Below are positions 29,897 to 44,774 of a stretch of 64,000 bases of DNA, in pieces (positions within the stretch are counted from its first letter, which is position 1; each line of letters starts with the position of its first letter). The notes beneath the pieces were generated by a model. It had not been told where the DNA came from. It saw only the letters and a program-made list of their open reading frames with translations, and made no database searches. This DNA comes from Paracentrotus lividus (Eukaryota > Echinodermata > Echinoidea > Camarodonta > Echinidae). A program made the translations under genes and the position numbers. The stretch is from contig CALNVZ010003426.1 in NCBI GenBank assembly GCA_940671915.1, positions 52,903,531 through 52,967,530 of the forward strand, in the 5' to 3' direction.

Positions 29897-30240
29897 GAAC
29901 GTGCAGGAAGACCTTAATCCTGATAAAAATCCAATTATGATGATGATGATGATGATATTACACGATATCTCACACTAAAAATGGAGCAAGGTTTCGGTAC
30001 AATAAAACAGCAATTACCATGATCAAATCAATGTCATAGACCGATTAGGTACAAATCATGTAGGTTGATTAATAATTACGGAACTCCCAGTTCTGTGGTG
30101 TTTAATGCACCTGGTGCTCTTGAGAGGTAGAGCGCCATCTTGTGGTAGAAATAATTTAGCTCAGAATCATCGAGGATTGCATGGATAGATTTTATGTATT
30201 TAAAAAAAAAACTTCTCATGACTATTTTTTAATGTCAATT
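29897..30240. other. Spacer with short (ATG)n tract
   Basis: gatgatgatgatgatga near 29939-29955. Otherwise no gene or repeat recognised. Confidence 0.5.
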
Positions 30241-30472
30241 CATCATCACCACCTTCAACAACATCGTCATCATCATCATCATCATCATCACCATCAACAA
30301 CATCGTCATCATCATCATCATCACCATCATCATCACCATCATCACCAACATCAACATTATCATCAACCACCAACATCATCGTGATCACTCCATTTACATC
30401 ACTATTACCACCATCTTCATGACCACTACCAAGTGTTATCATCATCACCATCATCAGTATCCTCATCATCAA

Positions 30473-30514
<42 letters not shown>

Positions 30515-30590
30515 TATCCTCATCATCACCACCATCAACATTATCATCATCAAAATCATCATCATCATCATCATCATCAACTCCATGCAT
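30241..30590 (+). repeat. Long CAT/ATC trinucleotide microsatellite
   Basis: About 350 bp of cat/atc units with caaca and cacca interruptions. All frames on both strands stay open over long distances (His-, Ser-, Met- or Asp-rich), which is a composition effect. Confidence 0.95.
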
Positions 30591-32821
30591 TGTCTTAAAT
30601 GACCATTGCACCATAATCACTAAATATCACAATGAGCATAAAACCATCATCATCATGATAGGATGAGAGAAGGGTGGATGAAAGAAAGAGGAGGATGAAG
30701 GAGAGAGAGAAGGGTGGAGGAGAGAAAATATGGAAGTAAGAAAAGACAAGAGATCAAAGAGTTGATAGAAAAAATAACACCAACACACGCTTGATAGCCA
30801 CCACAACAAAGAGACAATTTACCAACAAAAAATCTAGGCATCGTTTCCAAAATTTATTTTTCTGACTATAAGAATAAATTTTTTTTCCATATCTTTTATC
30901 TTTCTTTCTTTTCAGAATCAATCAGAATCAAATGCATGGTGACTACATTTTACAAAACATAACCATTATGAGGGCGAGAGGTACATGTGTAATAGCTTTG
31001 TTAATATATTTTGATTTTCCATCTCCAGATAGTCACAAAAAAGGTCAAATCAATTGAAAACAAAAAACAAAAAAGCGGCAAGGTATATAAACATCTGGAA
31101 TAACTAGAACATAATTTATATAATACATGAATACATTTGTTTGATACACAAGAGAATCCTGCTCATGCTATATTCCCAAAACATGGTTCTACTTCCCCCG
31201 TCAAAATTGCCATGAAAAGATGTAGAAGCCATGATTTTTCTCTTTTAGTAGCTCTTTTCCCTTTATGATTTACAATGACATATGATATATGTGCTCTATG
31301 GCCGACTGTCGCCCGAAAGTAACGCACACAATCACATAACCTGAATGTAATAATGTAAGCAAATCCAGAATGTTTTCTGCAACACTAAAATTATTCAACC
31401 GAGCCCGTCAGACGGGTCAAAGAATAAAGAATTGTTATAGAATACCTCCGTCAATTAAGTAATCACTTTCAAGGTTGAATAAGGACGGTGAGAGTAGGAG
31501 GGTGATGTTCGGGAATCTAATAATAGATATAATGTTGACGCCACCATGCAGTCGCGGTGGTAAAGTAGAGGTCCATATGTCTTCTCTTCCGATACTATAA
31601 CATTTCGGTTAAAGTTTTAATTGTGTGTTCTTCTCATCTATCACAGCGTGTTTGGAGCTAGTCATGGTAATCTGGGTTGACACAGACAGAGTTCTAGAGA
31701 TATTCTGAGTGGTGTAGCGGTAGATCGACGGAAACGTGCTGACTACGTTAACCATAGACGCAATTTTAATCGTTGTCTGAACGCAAATGTACGTGAGGAT
31801 AAATTCATAATTTATTACACGTTCAAGTTTGAGCGCGGAGCGGTAACACGCACTTATCAATAGGTTCTGTATCGCTGGCAGTTAGCAGGTGAACATTATG
31901 CGCGTTGGATGTTCGTTCCCTGGTCTGTTCTCTATTTCGTTCCCTCGTCGTTCTCTGGTCGTCCAAACGCGTCTAATTCTATCTCGGAAGTTTTTTTTTA
32001 AATTTATGGTTTATTACTATTCTTTTCATTTTTAATCATAATCTTTGAATGCATCGATTTTTTCCTCCTCGTAAAATAAAAAAAAATAATAATGATATAA
32101 AATCTTCCTATTATGTCGGAGAAGAGATTATGGGATAATCAATCGACATGTAATTCAATATAACTGTGGCTTCTTAATCTTTATTTCATTTGGGAATTAG
32201 CTATATTATATGATGTTATATTATCAATAATACTTGAATGCTGCGAGCGCCTTTCAGAGTCGCCTCACATAGCCTGGTAATAGTATATAACATTAAAGCC
32301 CTAAAACACCGAGTAGGATACTGTAAAAGTGATACATGAATGCGTAACTATTATTAGTTGCGTAATGGCCATGAAGTATGTTTAGAAAGATTTTCGTCAA
32401 GTGGTATTTATGTAATTTAAGAAACAAACCTTCATATTTTAGTTAAGAAAAAAATATATATTATGATACATCTAGGAATAGGTATAAATCAAAAGCCTTG
32501 GACCACGGGAAAGAATAACGGAAACGGAAGGGAAACACAGATAGGGAGAACTGGGTAGACAAAAAGGAAAGAGAGGTAAAAAGAGAATGATAAAACAGCA
32601 ACACGAAACAGACAGAAGAGAGAGAGAGAGAAAGGGGAAGAGAGGAGAAAGAGATAACGAATGAATATATGGGAGAGAGACTGGAAGATGAAAAAAGGAA
32701 AAAGAAACTAAAAAGAACATTATTGAGAAATTGAGATCTGAAACTCAAAAAAGTTTTATAATAAACACAAAGTCGTTTGGAAACATAACATTGTGCAATA
32801 CATTTTTTTTCCTTTTTTTTT
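30591..32821. other. Spacer without recognisable genes
   Basis: Purine-rich stretch at 30660-30760 (gagagaagggtgg), second one at 32560-32700, and many short frames of no coding character. 31620-31870 holds a minus-strand frame without recognisable motif. It ends in a T-run and a G-run (32803-32831) where the repeated copy begins. Confidence 0.5.
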
Positions 32822-32831
32822 GGGGGGGGGG

Positions 32832-35515
32832 TTTGTCAACCCCCTGAGCTCATTTTTGCGTCATTTTTTTCCTTCTCGTTTTTGGACCCCTTTTTCGGTA
32901 CCCGGCCGCATCAAGTCCCCCTCCCCACCTCCCCAGGAAACGCGGTCTGAGGTGAACTGTTTTATATTGGTTTTGAATTAAATCTAGATTTACAAGGGAA
33001 AGCTTGCAGTCTCTTGTCACGGGGGGGGGGGGGGTTAAACAAAAAGTATTATTGTTTAAAATCGGGAATAGTGTATCACCTTTATGCTAAACACAAAAGA
33101 AATAAAAAACAACCTTTTAACCCTTAATGATTATCATTTTCCCTTATTTTCTGTTTTAGCCATGTGGCAGATTTTTAAATGCGTAACTATGTATGATATT
33201 TTCATATATTTTGATTGTTATGTTTTCTGATATTTTTACTGTTTAAAAATTTTAGGAAAGATAGAAATTTCATTGGTGTAAAAGGTTAAAATCAATGTTG
33301 AACCCCAATCAAAAATAAATGACCCTTCCCCTAGACAAACGACCGGTTCAAGCATATGTAACCATATAATAAGATTTACTTAAAGCAACAATAACAACTC
33401 TACCCCTGAGACTGTTACTTGGAGTAGACTTGAGGGGCCTTGGTTGGTCGCGTAAACAAAATGTGCCCCAAAATAAAATAAAATGACGAAAATGGCCAAT
33501 CTTTCTTGGGTTGCAAACTTATTCATGCTATTTGGAAGAAAAGTTCCTGGTAAAGGATTGACGAAACGTCCAACGATATAGCGGACCCGAAAGAGGGAAA
33601 GCGGTACCAAAACACATTCAAGAAATTCAAAGCCAGACAACATAGCGTCGTTGGAGCCAGAACAAAAATATTCACCCTTTATGACGAACAGTGTAAATTC
33701 ATCGAGAGCAAAACAAACTGTATGTTAGAGCTATATTTGTATTGTCTTTGACTCAAATTGAAATTAAACATCTCCCCCCCCCCCCCTCCAAGGTAGGGAG
33801 AGGCAGGGGGAAGAAGAAGGAACAAGCTGGTAAACCAGAATTGAGAAAAAGAAACTCTAATAACATACAGCATCCAAGGACAGTTTCAGATTGATCGGAA
33901 ACAGTTCCAAATGAAAATCAGGGGGGCAACAACACAAATATTTGCTACATTAATCTTTTCTATGTTTTAGAATGTCTCCCAATTAACTTAGTTTTCTTTT
34001 TCAGGAAAAAATGAAATTGACAATGTGTCAAATCAATTTTTCAATGTTACTTTGGACAGAAAAGAGAAAAATATGTTTTTAAAAATATGTTTATTTTAGA
34101 ACTTTGACTTTACTTAAATATGTTATAATGAGGACGAATGGCAATGATGATGATGGTGGTGGTGCTGTTCACCCACCCTTACAATTATCCCTCGTCATCT
34201 TCATTATCATCAGTGCCATAATCACAACCACCACCTGCCATCACCATCGCCACCACCATCATCATCATAATTCATCATCCCAGCAAAATCTACCAAACCC
34301 CTACCAACTTCATATAATTCCCCATCTCAATAAGATGTTAAAAAATATCTTCATTACCGCCATGCAACAATATATCTCACAACTCCATCACATCATGACC
34401 ATTCACCTTCACAGCCATCATAATTGTCATAATCATGTTTTATTATCAATGTTAACGTTTAAAGTCTCAAAGATGGCATTGAAATGAAGCCTTTTTCTGG
34501 AGATAAAATTTATTTTGCCTTCAGCATCGATAGAAAGGATTTTTAAATTATAATATTTCCATTTCATTTTTGTTTACAGGTCTCGAAAAGAAATGAGATT
34601 GGAAAGATGACACTTTAAAAATGAAACAATTACCAATGATATAGAGGGCAAAGAATACAAAGAGAACACTAAATTCTTCTTCCATTCCACAAGACAATTC
34701 TGTGTCAATCATACTATGCTACGATGGCTACATGATGCATTGAGAAGGCGTCACACGTCGTGTGCCTTCAACTGATCATCGGGTGGGGTTCGCGTTTCCC
34801 TCGCGTTGCCTTCGCATTGCCCTTCGCATTGCTGCTGCGATTGCTTCAAACCCGAAGTGAACTTCGCAACTCCATCGGAATTTTTTTGGCTGCCAAAGAT
34901 TTTGCCGATGCATTCGAAGTTTGCTGCCGAAAGCCTTGACAAAACTCCACCGATGGTCTATGGTGGTTTTAAGATGCTTATTATTACAGGCTGCTATCAA
35001 ATAAAATGGTAAAGTTAGAAAACATTTGTTTAAGTATAAAAATTAATCACAATCTAATAAGTTTCAAATATTTCTATTATAAAGGGGAACATCAGACATT
35101 CTTTAGCAGTTTACAATTTAGAAAAAAATCTATTTTTGTTGTAATCTTGAGATATGATCACTTTCTGTAATCAAGAAAATCTATTTTTGGGCCTGCTTTT
35201 CATGGTCTATTAGTTTTTCGCATTAGTGGCCACGAATTCATGCTCCGGAAAAATAATGTCTGTAATATTGATCAGCCCTCTGCCGCACACTTTTTTTTAA
35301 AATGAGTGGTACCAAATACAGAACATTATTTATAGAGATGTCATAATTTGATACTTTTCCCCTATTTTCCATTTTTTTAAACAGTCTGTAGTACTCCAAA
35401 ATGGCCGATGCTTTTGCGATGCTTTCGTAATGCCATCGTGTTCAGAGCCAAAAATATGGGTTTTTTCCGCAGTGTTGTCCATCGCTCCTAACCATCGGGA
35501 CAGTGTGACGCGCGC
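32832..35515. mobile_element. Copy 2 of the TTAA-flanked element (left part missing)
   Basis: Corresponds to 17764-20424. The right end reads gacagtgtgacgcgcgctaaa, with small errors relative to the first copy. Confidence 0.7.
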
Positions 35516-36804
35516 TAAACATGTTACCAAACACAAATCTGACCAACTACTTGTGATTTTAGCGGTGTTTGACATCCCCTATTTCTGGGCTCGGCCCCTC
35601 CACTTTCCAAACGCTCCGCCGACCCCTGTGGGTGTATGTAATTTTTCGTTTCGTAATGTGGATGCGTAGGTGTATACTCGAAAGCTGCAATAATAATAAT
35701 AACATAATCTACCATTTATGTTTACATACGTGTGCTAAGTGAGGATACATTATTCCGAAAATGTCATATTCATGAGCCGAATGATTTTGGAAATGATCTT
35801 TTATGTAAAGCATCGACATTATTTTAAGCCACACCGCTAACGTTTTATTTGCAGTCAAAAGATGTTAACATTTGCGACAACAGGCTGTTATTGAACTAAA
35901 GAAGACAGTCACACATCTGTGGCGCGATTCAGTCGGGGCGCACGCCCTTAATGCCTGGAACGCCCCTTCCTTTTTTCAAATCCTGATCTGCCGTTTGTAT
36001 CAAGTTGTCATGTTCAAATTGCATATCCTAATGTTAATATAAATCCATTGAAAATTGACGAGGTTAACATGTTGAAGACCAGAGCCACGGAAATGATACA
36101 GTATTCTTCACGAGCAAGCCATCCGCTTTTGATATGATAAATTAATGATCGACGTTACACGGTTTTACGCAATTGTTTGCCGTTGATAAAGGATAGGCTT
36201 TTACTTTTCAGCAAACAATCAGGTAATAATACATTTTATAGCATTGTCTTGCTTTGCTACATGTAAAGTGATATGACATGTACAATACTTGTTTAAAAAT
36301 CCGATTAGATAATATTTCCCAGAGAAAACTGCAATACCGTTGGATTTGTTTTAACCTTTTTTAAACTACAGCCCGCAGAATACTGGAATCACAGAAGAGC
36401 AATGTAGCATGGATTTATATGGATGAGCATTTCATACTTGGTGCGTCTTTTAAAATTGGATTGTTGTACCCTTATTTTTAAATTTTGTCACAAAGTACGA
36501 TTAGTTAGGCCTAAACAGTACAATTCAGTATTTAATTGAAAGTTAAATTGTATCATTATTGTGTCTACAAAAGTTTAGTGGACCTCAATGGTTATGTTTA
36601 TTTTTTGTTAGTTATCATCGACACCAAAGAATGTGACAGAAAAAAAAAGGATTCGCGAAATAAAACAAGAGGTGGTATGTGATATTACATACCAACTAAC
36701 AAAAAAAAAAAACAAACAAACAAAAAAACAAATATTTTGGAGTCCATCAAACTGCAAATGATTTTAGAATCGAAAGTTCAATTAACACATATATCTCAAA
36801 CTTA

Positions 36805-38326
36805 CACTGTCGCTCATAAGGTTGGATATTTTTGTTGTGCTCCAGCAACATATATTTTGCTCAGCTTTAATTTTCTCTGAAATTATTTCCCCCGTTTTCA
36901 CTTTTCGAGACTTCGACTCATTTCGGACGTCCCCAACATTCCAGGCGATGATGAATAAAATAAGGGTTGTCACCCCCACCAATGCCATTTTTGCTATTTT
37001 CTCTCATTTTGGGGCACCTTTTTTTTACCCGGCTGACCAAGGCCCCTCCATCCTACCCCGCGAAACGCATCTGAAGTGTAGGTCTGTTATTGTTCTTTAC
37101 GTTAAAGTAAAACCCAAGTATATTGTTGTAGAGAAAATTGCATTTTTCAAAAACTTAAACTCAACTTCCTAATATTGTCCTAATAAACATATTCAATACA
37201 TGGCAATAAATAACCATGTGCCATGCATGTCTTTCATGATATGTTATAGTTAGCATAAAACATGGGGAGATATTCATCAAAATGAGCCATCCTTCCTTCA
37301 CCCTCACCCCAGAAACTCTGGCATGCCACACCACTGCTGACTGGTTATGGCGTGTGGCATTCTGTGTGTATCAGTCTGTGTATCAATATTGCATAACTTT
37401 CACACAAACCACTGCACATTGCACTCTCCCCAGTGTGATCCTGTTTAGGCACGGCCCCAGAAACAAAATCATTTTACACAGTTTTGTTGCTAAATTCAGG
37501 TCTTAGAAGGGATTTTCTATAACAAATAATTTTTTAACACAGAGGTTATTTGAGGTATTTAATTCATATTATTCTGCTTATGGAAGTTAAAACAAAAATA
37601 TGTTCTCCCAAAACTATACATGAGCTTTAAGATTTAAGGTCAACAGGTTTGGGTCTCTTGTCTAGGGGAGGGTTTGAAGTAAAAAGTGAGATCGGTGAAA
37701 AATGGAAATATTTTATCCTACGTTTATGGGTAAAAACAAAGGAAACAAAAAAAAAACGATCATAAACTCTTAATTTTTAATTGTTTTCCCCTAAAATTTT
37801 GTTTCTGCCTTAATGACAAGGTCTGTAAATGGAACCATAGTCCATTTTTCCATTATGATTTATTTTTGACTGAGATTACAATACATTTTGGGGAAGACAA
37901 AAATTTCCATGTTGTGAAAATGAAGGAAATCAAATTTCGAACCCAAGTCAAAATAAACTTTGCACCCTCCCCCTAGACAATAAATCTAAGTCTGTGATCA
38001 TTAAAAACTAGATTTAACTTAAAGAAACAATAACAACCCTATAATTCACAAGCATTTCTTAGGGGTAGGACGGAGGGGCCTTTGGTCAGCCGGGTGAACA
38101 AAAACGGGGCCCCAAAATGTGAACAAAAGTTTGCCAAAATGGCACTGTGGGCGATGAACAAACTGTTCTTATTTGCCAATACCCGGGAATGCTGGGGACG
38201 TCCAAGAATAGCAAGGGTATCGAAAAGTGAAATCAGCCGGCAAACAAGTTCTAGAATTGAAGCCCGGAGCAAAGTATTTGTGCTGCATCGCATAAGAAAT
38301 ATCCAACCTATATGGAGCAAACAGTG
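36805..38326. mobile_element. Copy 2 of the mariner-like element
   Basis: Corresponds to 21680-23192, with the ends cactgtcgctcataagg and gagcaaacagtg next to TA. Confidence 0.75.
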
Positions 38327-38632
38327 TATTAATTAAAGTATCAAAGAAATGAACACCAAATGGCAAAATACTAGTTTGCCTCTTTACATATGATAGGGAA
38401 GCAACTCGGGAAATTTAGTTACCCCTATTACCCCGCTTTTAAAAAAAAAATCATGAGGTGATATCTTAAAAAAAACAACAAAAAAAAAACACAAAAACAT
38501 CAAAAAACACACAAAACAAAAAAAAACACAAAAACACACCAAAAAAAAAAAAAAAAGAAAAAAAGAACAGAAAAAGGATTACAAACATTGCACAAAAATT
38601 GTTTTCATTGATCTCTTTCTTAGACATACCAT

Positions 38633-39743
38633 CAGGGCTGCAAAAGGCGACCGCGTTCTTCGGGTCTTGGAATGCTTCTTGTGTTTCGACGTACTTGAAA
38701 GAACCAAAGCAGCTATTCTTTGCACTTCATTCATCTGTAAGAAAGTCTTCAAACAGCTAATCAACTCTCAAGGAATGTCTACGGACTTAAAGTCGGTTCT
38801 GTCGTCAGATCACTTCGATTGAGGGCGGCGACCAAAGAGTCTGTCTGATCTCAAAAACCAATTTCCTTGAAGTCCAATTGTCGGAGACCTAAAGACAAGT
38901 AGGAAGTTGTGTACTATATGCGACCCGGAAGCTAAATCCCCAGCAATACACTACTTCATCAATGTGATGAGTACATGTGCGATGACTGTCTGCAACCCCT
39001 TAAAAAATTTCACAAAAATGCAAATCACGTGGTAGTTAAAAAGTGTTTCATGATAGCAAGAGCGGCGAAGGTGAAAGTGAAACAGATGTGCCACGAGCAC
39101 CCAGGAGAAAGGAGGTTATGGGTGTGCACATCCTGCAAGGTATCTATCTGCTAGATGCACGAATGCTCGACCACAAACGCGATTCAGATCATTGCTTCAT
39201 AAAAAAAAGTGGAAGTGACTTCAAGAAGAACACGAAGGAAGAAATGAATCACTCAAGAAAAAAGGTCTGGAGAAAATTGGAATAAGCAGCGGGTCTATAA
39301 CAAGCGCGTTCGGAGAGCAGTCTAGTAAAGATCAAAGGCCATCACTTCGGAGAGAGAGGCTGATATCAACAACGCATTGATGCGACAATCCTTGCACTCA
39401 ACACAAAGAAAAATACTCTACTCAATCAGGCAGAGAGAGCGGAAATAACTAACAAGAACTTTTCCAAGTGTGGTAAGAATGGAGATGATATGATAACTAG
39501 ATTATAGTGCATGTTTGAGTTGCGTTGGTAACGGTGTAGAGCATTGCTCGCGGGTGAGCATGGTAGTACATAGTAATCTTTTGTCTGTAAAGAATTACAG
39601 GATATGATAGATAGGGATGTCCTGATGTAATCAAAACCTAACACATTACTAGTCGAGCAGAAGTATGAGTTTCACTCCATACAACTGATGATAAACATAA
39701 TCTTAGGCATGTAAATATCAATGACTGGAAAACTTGAAAAGTA
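38633..39743 (+). pseudogene. Copy 2 of the TRIM-type gene, N-terminal part
   Basis: Corresponds to 23487-24575. The start codon reads agg in place of atg (catcagggctg), and many one-base indels break the frame; for example the segment encoding the second B-box survives only in short pieces (39043-39285). Since nearly all changes are indels, I read this as sequencing error on the same gene rather than a second, decayed gene. Confidence 0.65.
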
Positions 39744-40723
39744 CACTATAAAAAATAATTGTAAATTAACCATGTTCTTTGGCTTGTAAAAATACAGCTT
39801 TAGGTCGTTTTTTTTAATTTTTACGATATTTTTTCTCGTAAAAATGCAGGAAAATTGTAGTTTTCTAGGAAAGTCGTCCTTGATTTTTACAGTTACTAGC
39901 TCATGCAACTGTCATAAACAGGAATGGCATATTCATACAACCTTTTCCTGCTCGTTTTACGAATTATTCCCTTAATTTCAGTTTTCCATAAGCTAACTTT
40001 CTTGTCAAAAAACAGCAATTCTTTCTAAAAAACAAATATTATTTTTAATAAACAAGTTTCTCGTATATCAACGAGCTTCCTTGTTCATAATTGTATATTT
40101 TGAAAATCATTTACGAGAGCTTTTCCTGTCAAAAAAGGACAATTTCCTTTGTTCAACAAAAGGAAAGAAGAAACATAATCTACACATCCAGTTTCTTGTA
40201 TCCTGCAATGATGTTCCTGTTAATTTACAACCTTTATCTTATTTATAGTTCATATGTGGATCATGAATATCGATTATATGACTGCAAGTCTTCAAACGGT
40301 GGATGCGTTGCACTAACCATGGAAAATGTCATCTTACATAGGGTTGGGTATATAAGGCTAACAACTTCATCGAACTTTGTCAAAAGATTAGGTGTAGGGA
40401 TTTTAGGATTAGGATTTAGGTGTTACGAAATTTTAGGATTAATATTTAGATTAAGGACTGATTAGGCATGAATGCGTCAATCCCGTATATAAATGTTGGA
40501 TAATGTTCTTTTTGTTTCAAAATACTATTACATTGATAAAACAGGCAAAAGACTGTAAATTCAGGCGTTTATAATTTACAAGGTGGTCAATTAACGGGAA
40601 CCTGTAATTTACATTATCTGTAAAATAAACTTACTGGAAGCTGTGCAAAAAACGGGCACTTCCTTGGCGTCCCGCACTGCCAGGAACTTTCCTAGTTAAA
40701 AAACGGTGAAAATTTTTACAGTG
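39744..40723. mobile_element. Copy 2 of the TA-flanked element in the TRIM-type gene
   Basis: Corresponds to 24576-25520, so the insertion is present in this sequence source as well. The right junction has an extra c (acagtgctagcc). Confidence 0.7.
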
Positions 40724-41472
40724 CTAGCCAACTTCCCCGCTTCAGGGGGAAAACCCAGATACCATGTCCCGAACCAAGATGGTAAGATGTTTAGTTGGGT
40801 ATTATGATGTGGGTATGGAAAGAGTTACTTGAGTGCCAGTCCAACAGAAAACAATTGTTGAAATACGTGAAGTACATCGGTTTATCTGTCTGTCTGATGG
40901 TCGCATATGTTGTTCTGTGAATGGAATGAAAATCTCCCTCTACTCCTCTGACTGGGATAAGATTGATAGCAAAGAGTTTAGAAATAAATATACTGGGACT
41001 GCCCGTGGATGACGTTGATAAATATTGATAACATCTATGTTGGTATTGGGCACAATAGACCATATTAGGTGTTCAGACCAGAGGGGGTTTCACCAATAAG
41101 GGAAGATCCCCTGCCATGGCTACGAGCCATATTAGGATATGCACAATGAATCATAATAACATGGTAGTTGTACTGATACCGCCGCACTTTTCGAGTGACT
41201 CGATCAGCCAGGGTACAATGAAGCATGACCGTCACAAAGAAGGGTTACGTGTATGCGCGTCCTGCTGTCCTGTATATGATAGACATTCTGAATTGGATGG
41301 AAAGAAGGATAATCTTGTGAGTATTGATCTGTATACAAACCAATTGATTACATATGAGAACGGTCATTAGTGGTTTGGGAGAGTAGAGTGCGGGTACTGG
41401 GAGTTGATGAGGTTCCTACCAGGAGAGATCGCTTTCTATAGTGAGTATCTTTCTACGTCTTACGTAAAACTT
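40724..41472 (+). pseudogene. Copy 2 of the TRIM-type C-terminal part
   Basis: Corresponds to 25521-26255, broken by many indels. The area of the frameshift seen in the first copy (about 40815) has other indels here and does not settle whether the shift is real. Confidence 0.6.
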
Positions 41473-42192
41473 AAAGTTCTTTCTGTTGGGAGCAAACTAG
41501 CAATTCTTAAACAAATCAGAAAACAAACAAAAATAAGAAGAACATTCTCATTATTCAAGATATATTTGATACACTAGAAATGTATGAAGGAATTGAATTG
41601 AGCGAAAGACATGAATTGAAATTGAATGTATGAATGAATGAATGAATTCGTCATTTAAGAAGATTAATTATAAAACACCAGAAGTCATGCACACTCCCTG
41701 ATCATGCTGATTGCAAAATATTTCAATGTTTCTTTCAAAGTAAAAATAGAGCATAAATTATGTCCTTAGCAGAGTTTAAAGGTGAGCAATTTAATCCTTA
41801 CCCAGGCCGGGTATTTTTTTCTCCCTTTTGTTTGTTGCCTGTTCTATGCGCCGGTGAGGGGAAGGGGGGGGGGTCACGATCGCGAGAGGCTCCGTTGAAA
41901 ATTTACAAATGATAATGAAATGAAATTATAAGTAATACCAATTAATCATGTTTATAACCTATGCATAAATCCAATTTTTGGCTCTTATTGTCATATCTTT
42001 TATGAAAAGGTAAGAAAACTCCTTTTGCACGTCGTTTAATAGGTATTGCCCAATTTTCGCGAAAGTTGTTTTAAAAAACAATAAAATAATTATGCGGTGG
42101 AAAAAAAAATCGTGGCCGAGGAATGGTCGCGGATTATGTCAGGGGCTTGGTTGAATTAAACAACCCCCTCCCTCCCGGCTGTTTTAGTGTTA

Positions 42193-42344
42193 AGGGTTGG
42201 TATCTCACTTCGCGGAAACTAATTTGAAAACAAAATTTGAGAATGATTGTCAGCATAGGCTTTGCCCATAGTATTACTTTTTACCCGAGGCGGAAACGAT
42301 CCCATCGCCGTGACGTCTCGCGAAGTAGAGAAAAGATTACTACC
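42193..42344. mobile_element. Copy 2 of the small TTA-flanked MITE
   Basis: Corresponds to 26963-27105. TTA on both sides is preserved. Confidence 0.7.
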
Positions 42345-43905
42345 TTAGGTTTTTATGACGCACTTAATAATATAATGGAACAAAGAGATTTACAACAGGC
42401 ATCAGGCTGATCTGTTCAACTATATTGTATTATTACATTTGATTAGCCTTTATACTTTTAGATGTGGTGTAAGCAGTGTACAATATGTAGTTTCATAACT
42501 TCATTTCATCAAAGAATTTCAACTCCGATGAATAAACAATTAAAAAGACGTCATTCAGCGTCGTTGTTGATGTTGTCTCAAATTTTCGGCGCTTCAATAA
42601 TTAATATGGAAATATATACGTGTTGTTTTTGTTTGTTGATGCCCATGTAGTTACGATTGATACTTCAATTTGGCGGTAATTTCTCCCCCTCCCCTTTGGT
42701 TATTTCTCTCTCCATTCAACCTGCTCTTCATCTCACCAATAAACATTCGTAATTCTTTTTTTATTTTCAGAATCGTATTGTAAATTAAATTATCTTTGCT
42801 CTTATTGTTTTACGCATTATATAGGCCTATAGTAAAAGCAGTTCACCATATTATGCAAATTGAATAATATTAGGCTACATATGCATCCGACAAAAAAAAA
42901 AAAAAAAAAAAAATAAAAAAAAAATGGTAATTAGGTCGTTTTTACTCCTACCTATCATTTTTGTATGTTCTTGATTTTATATAAACCATGATTATTATCT
43001 TGCTTTCATTAATAGTATTACGAAACAACATTTTTTTATATTAAACATTTGACCTTCGGTGATTTATCTAAGAATACATTGCATGTACAAAGTACATTAA
43101 AAATCCCAATAGTTAAAAAAATTATGTAAATGGCTTTTTTATAATGGCTTTTATAAACTCAAGCACGACGTTCAAGTAATCCATAAATGTATGATAAATA
43201 TAATTATTCAAATATATCTCAGTAATTTAATTCTCGCCACATTTAATTATATGTGGTCCTATCGAATGATTTCATATGTTTCAAGTATTCGTTCACGCTC
43301 ATACATTAGTTCCTTACTTTATGATAAAAAGACTCAATTTGTAGGTCAAATGTTTATTTACACATTTATACAAGGTGTAGTATATTAGATTTATTAATCT
43401 CATGAATTTAATTGTTTTATAGTTATTTATTTTAATAGTTGCCTCTCTTTTATATTAATATATCGTTAACAAAACAAAATTAATTCATGTGATTAGTATT
43501 GGTATATTCACGCGTCTAATATAACTATTGTCCATTTATTTACGTATTTTTTGATTCATGCTTTTTGTATGTATTTCATTTTCATTGTGTTTTCTGTGCA
43601 TATATTTTTGATTCATGCTTTTTGTAGAATTCATTTTTAATTGTGTTTTTTTTTTTTCTGCATTATATATGTGTTATATTTATATTTAATTTGTTTAGTT
43701 CAAATGTAAGGCTTGTAATTTTGAAAACTTTCAATGAAACTGATCAAATGAAATTAAAAACCAAAATGATGGAATATTATGTTTGTCACATAAATTACCT
43801 ATAACCTGTATAAGTGAATAGATTTCTCTACTCCGTCGACCATTTCATCTGTTAAAATCAAACTATAATTCGGAAAATGCTTTTTTAATGTACAAAAAGT
43901 TGTAT

Positions 43906-44774
43906 AAGGCATTTTACATGGTTATGGTAATGGTATGTTTTATTTTCCGATATAAAAATCAAGCATGATACATGATACAGAGAGTAATAATATGACATTA
44001 TATAGATACGGGAGGGAACACTCTATTCAGGACCATTAATACAATGGCTTCTGCTTCTCCAGAGGTCCGCAGTACCACAAACATATAAACATAATATGAA
44101 ATTATATAAGATAATTAAAATATAAATGTAAATTACAATAAGATTGCCATAAATGATTCAACAATTCCCAATAACCCTCTCCCCCCCTCCCATCCCAATG
44201 TACCAAAAGTTTACAAATAAAAAGCTTTCATCCATTCCTTTTAGAGTCATTTTTTGAAAGAAGAGTTAGTGTGTTTTGGTTGTGCGAAAATGAAGTGGTA
44301 GGTCATTATACATCTTAGATCCGCGATAGGAGAAAAGTTCGCTTTACAGTAATTAGTTTGGGTTTTGGTAGGAAGTACAAAGCTTTTCAGCATTTCTTAG
44401 AGCATAATTTTTCTTTGGGACAAGATAAATTTCGCATACATGCAGGGGTTAAATCATGTAAAATCTTATACATCATAATATACATGTGCTTACTTACTTC
44501 TTGTTTTTTAAGGTTCCCATTTTAGGAATATCATGAATTTGGAAAATTGAAGTATGAATGTATGTTTTATCCTAAGAATGATTCTCCCCGCCCTATTGAA
44601 GTTTGAAGTTGGTCCAGAAATATTTGGAGAAGATTGCCAAATAATATCTGCGAGTCAAAATAGATGGAAGGATAAACAGATTGATAGATTATAATTTAGT
44701 AGTTTCGTTTAGTATATGTTAACCTGTCTAGAAAGCTTACCATTCCCAACCTTCTTTATAAGTTCGCTTTAAAC
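43906..44774 (-). pseudogene. Copy 2 of the retroelement fragment
   Basis: Corresponds to 28634-29487. Numerous single-base indels break the reverse-transcriptase frame. Confidence 0.7.

Noticed and set aside
30181-30620. His-, Ser-, Met- and Asp-rich frames on both strands
   Set aside because: All come from the CAT/ATC trinucleotide microsatellite.
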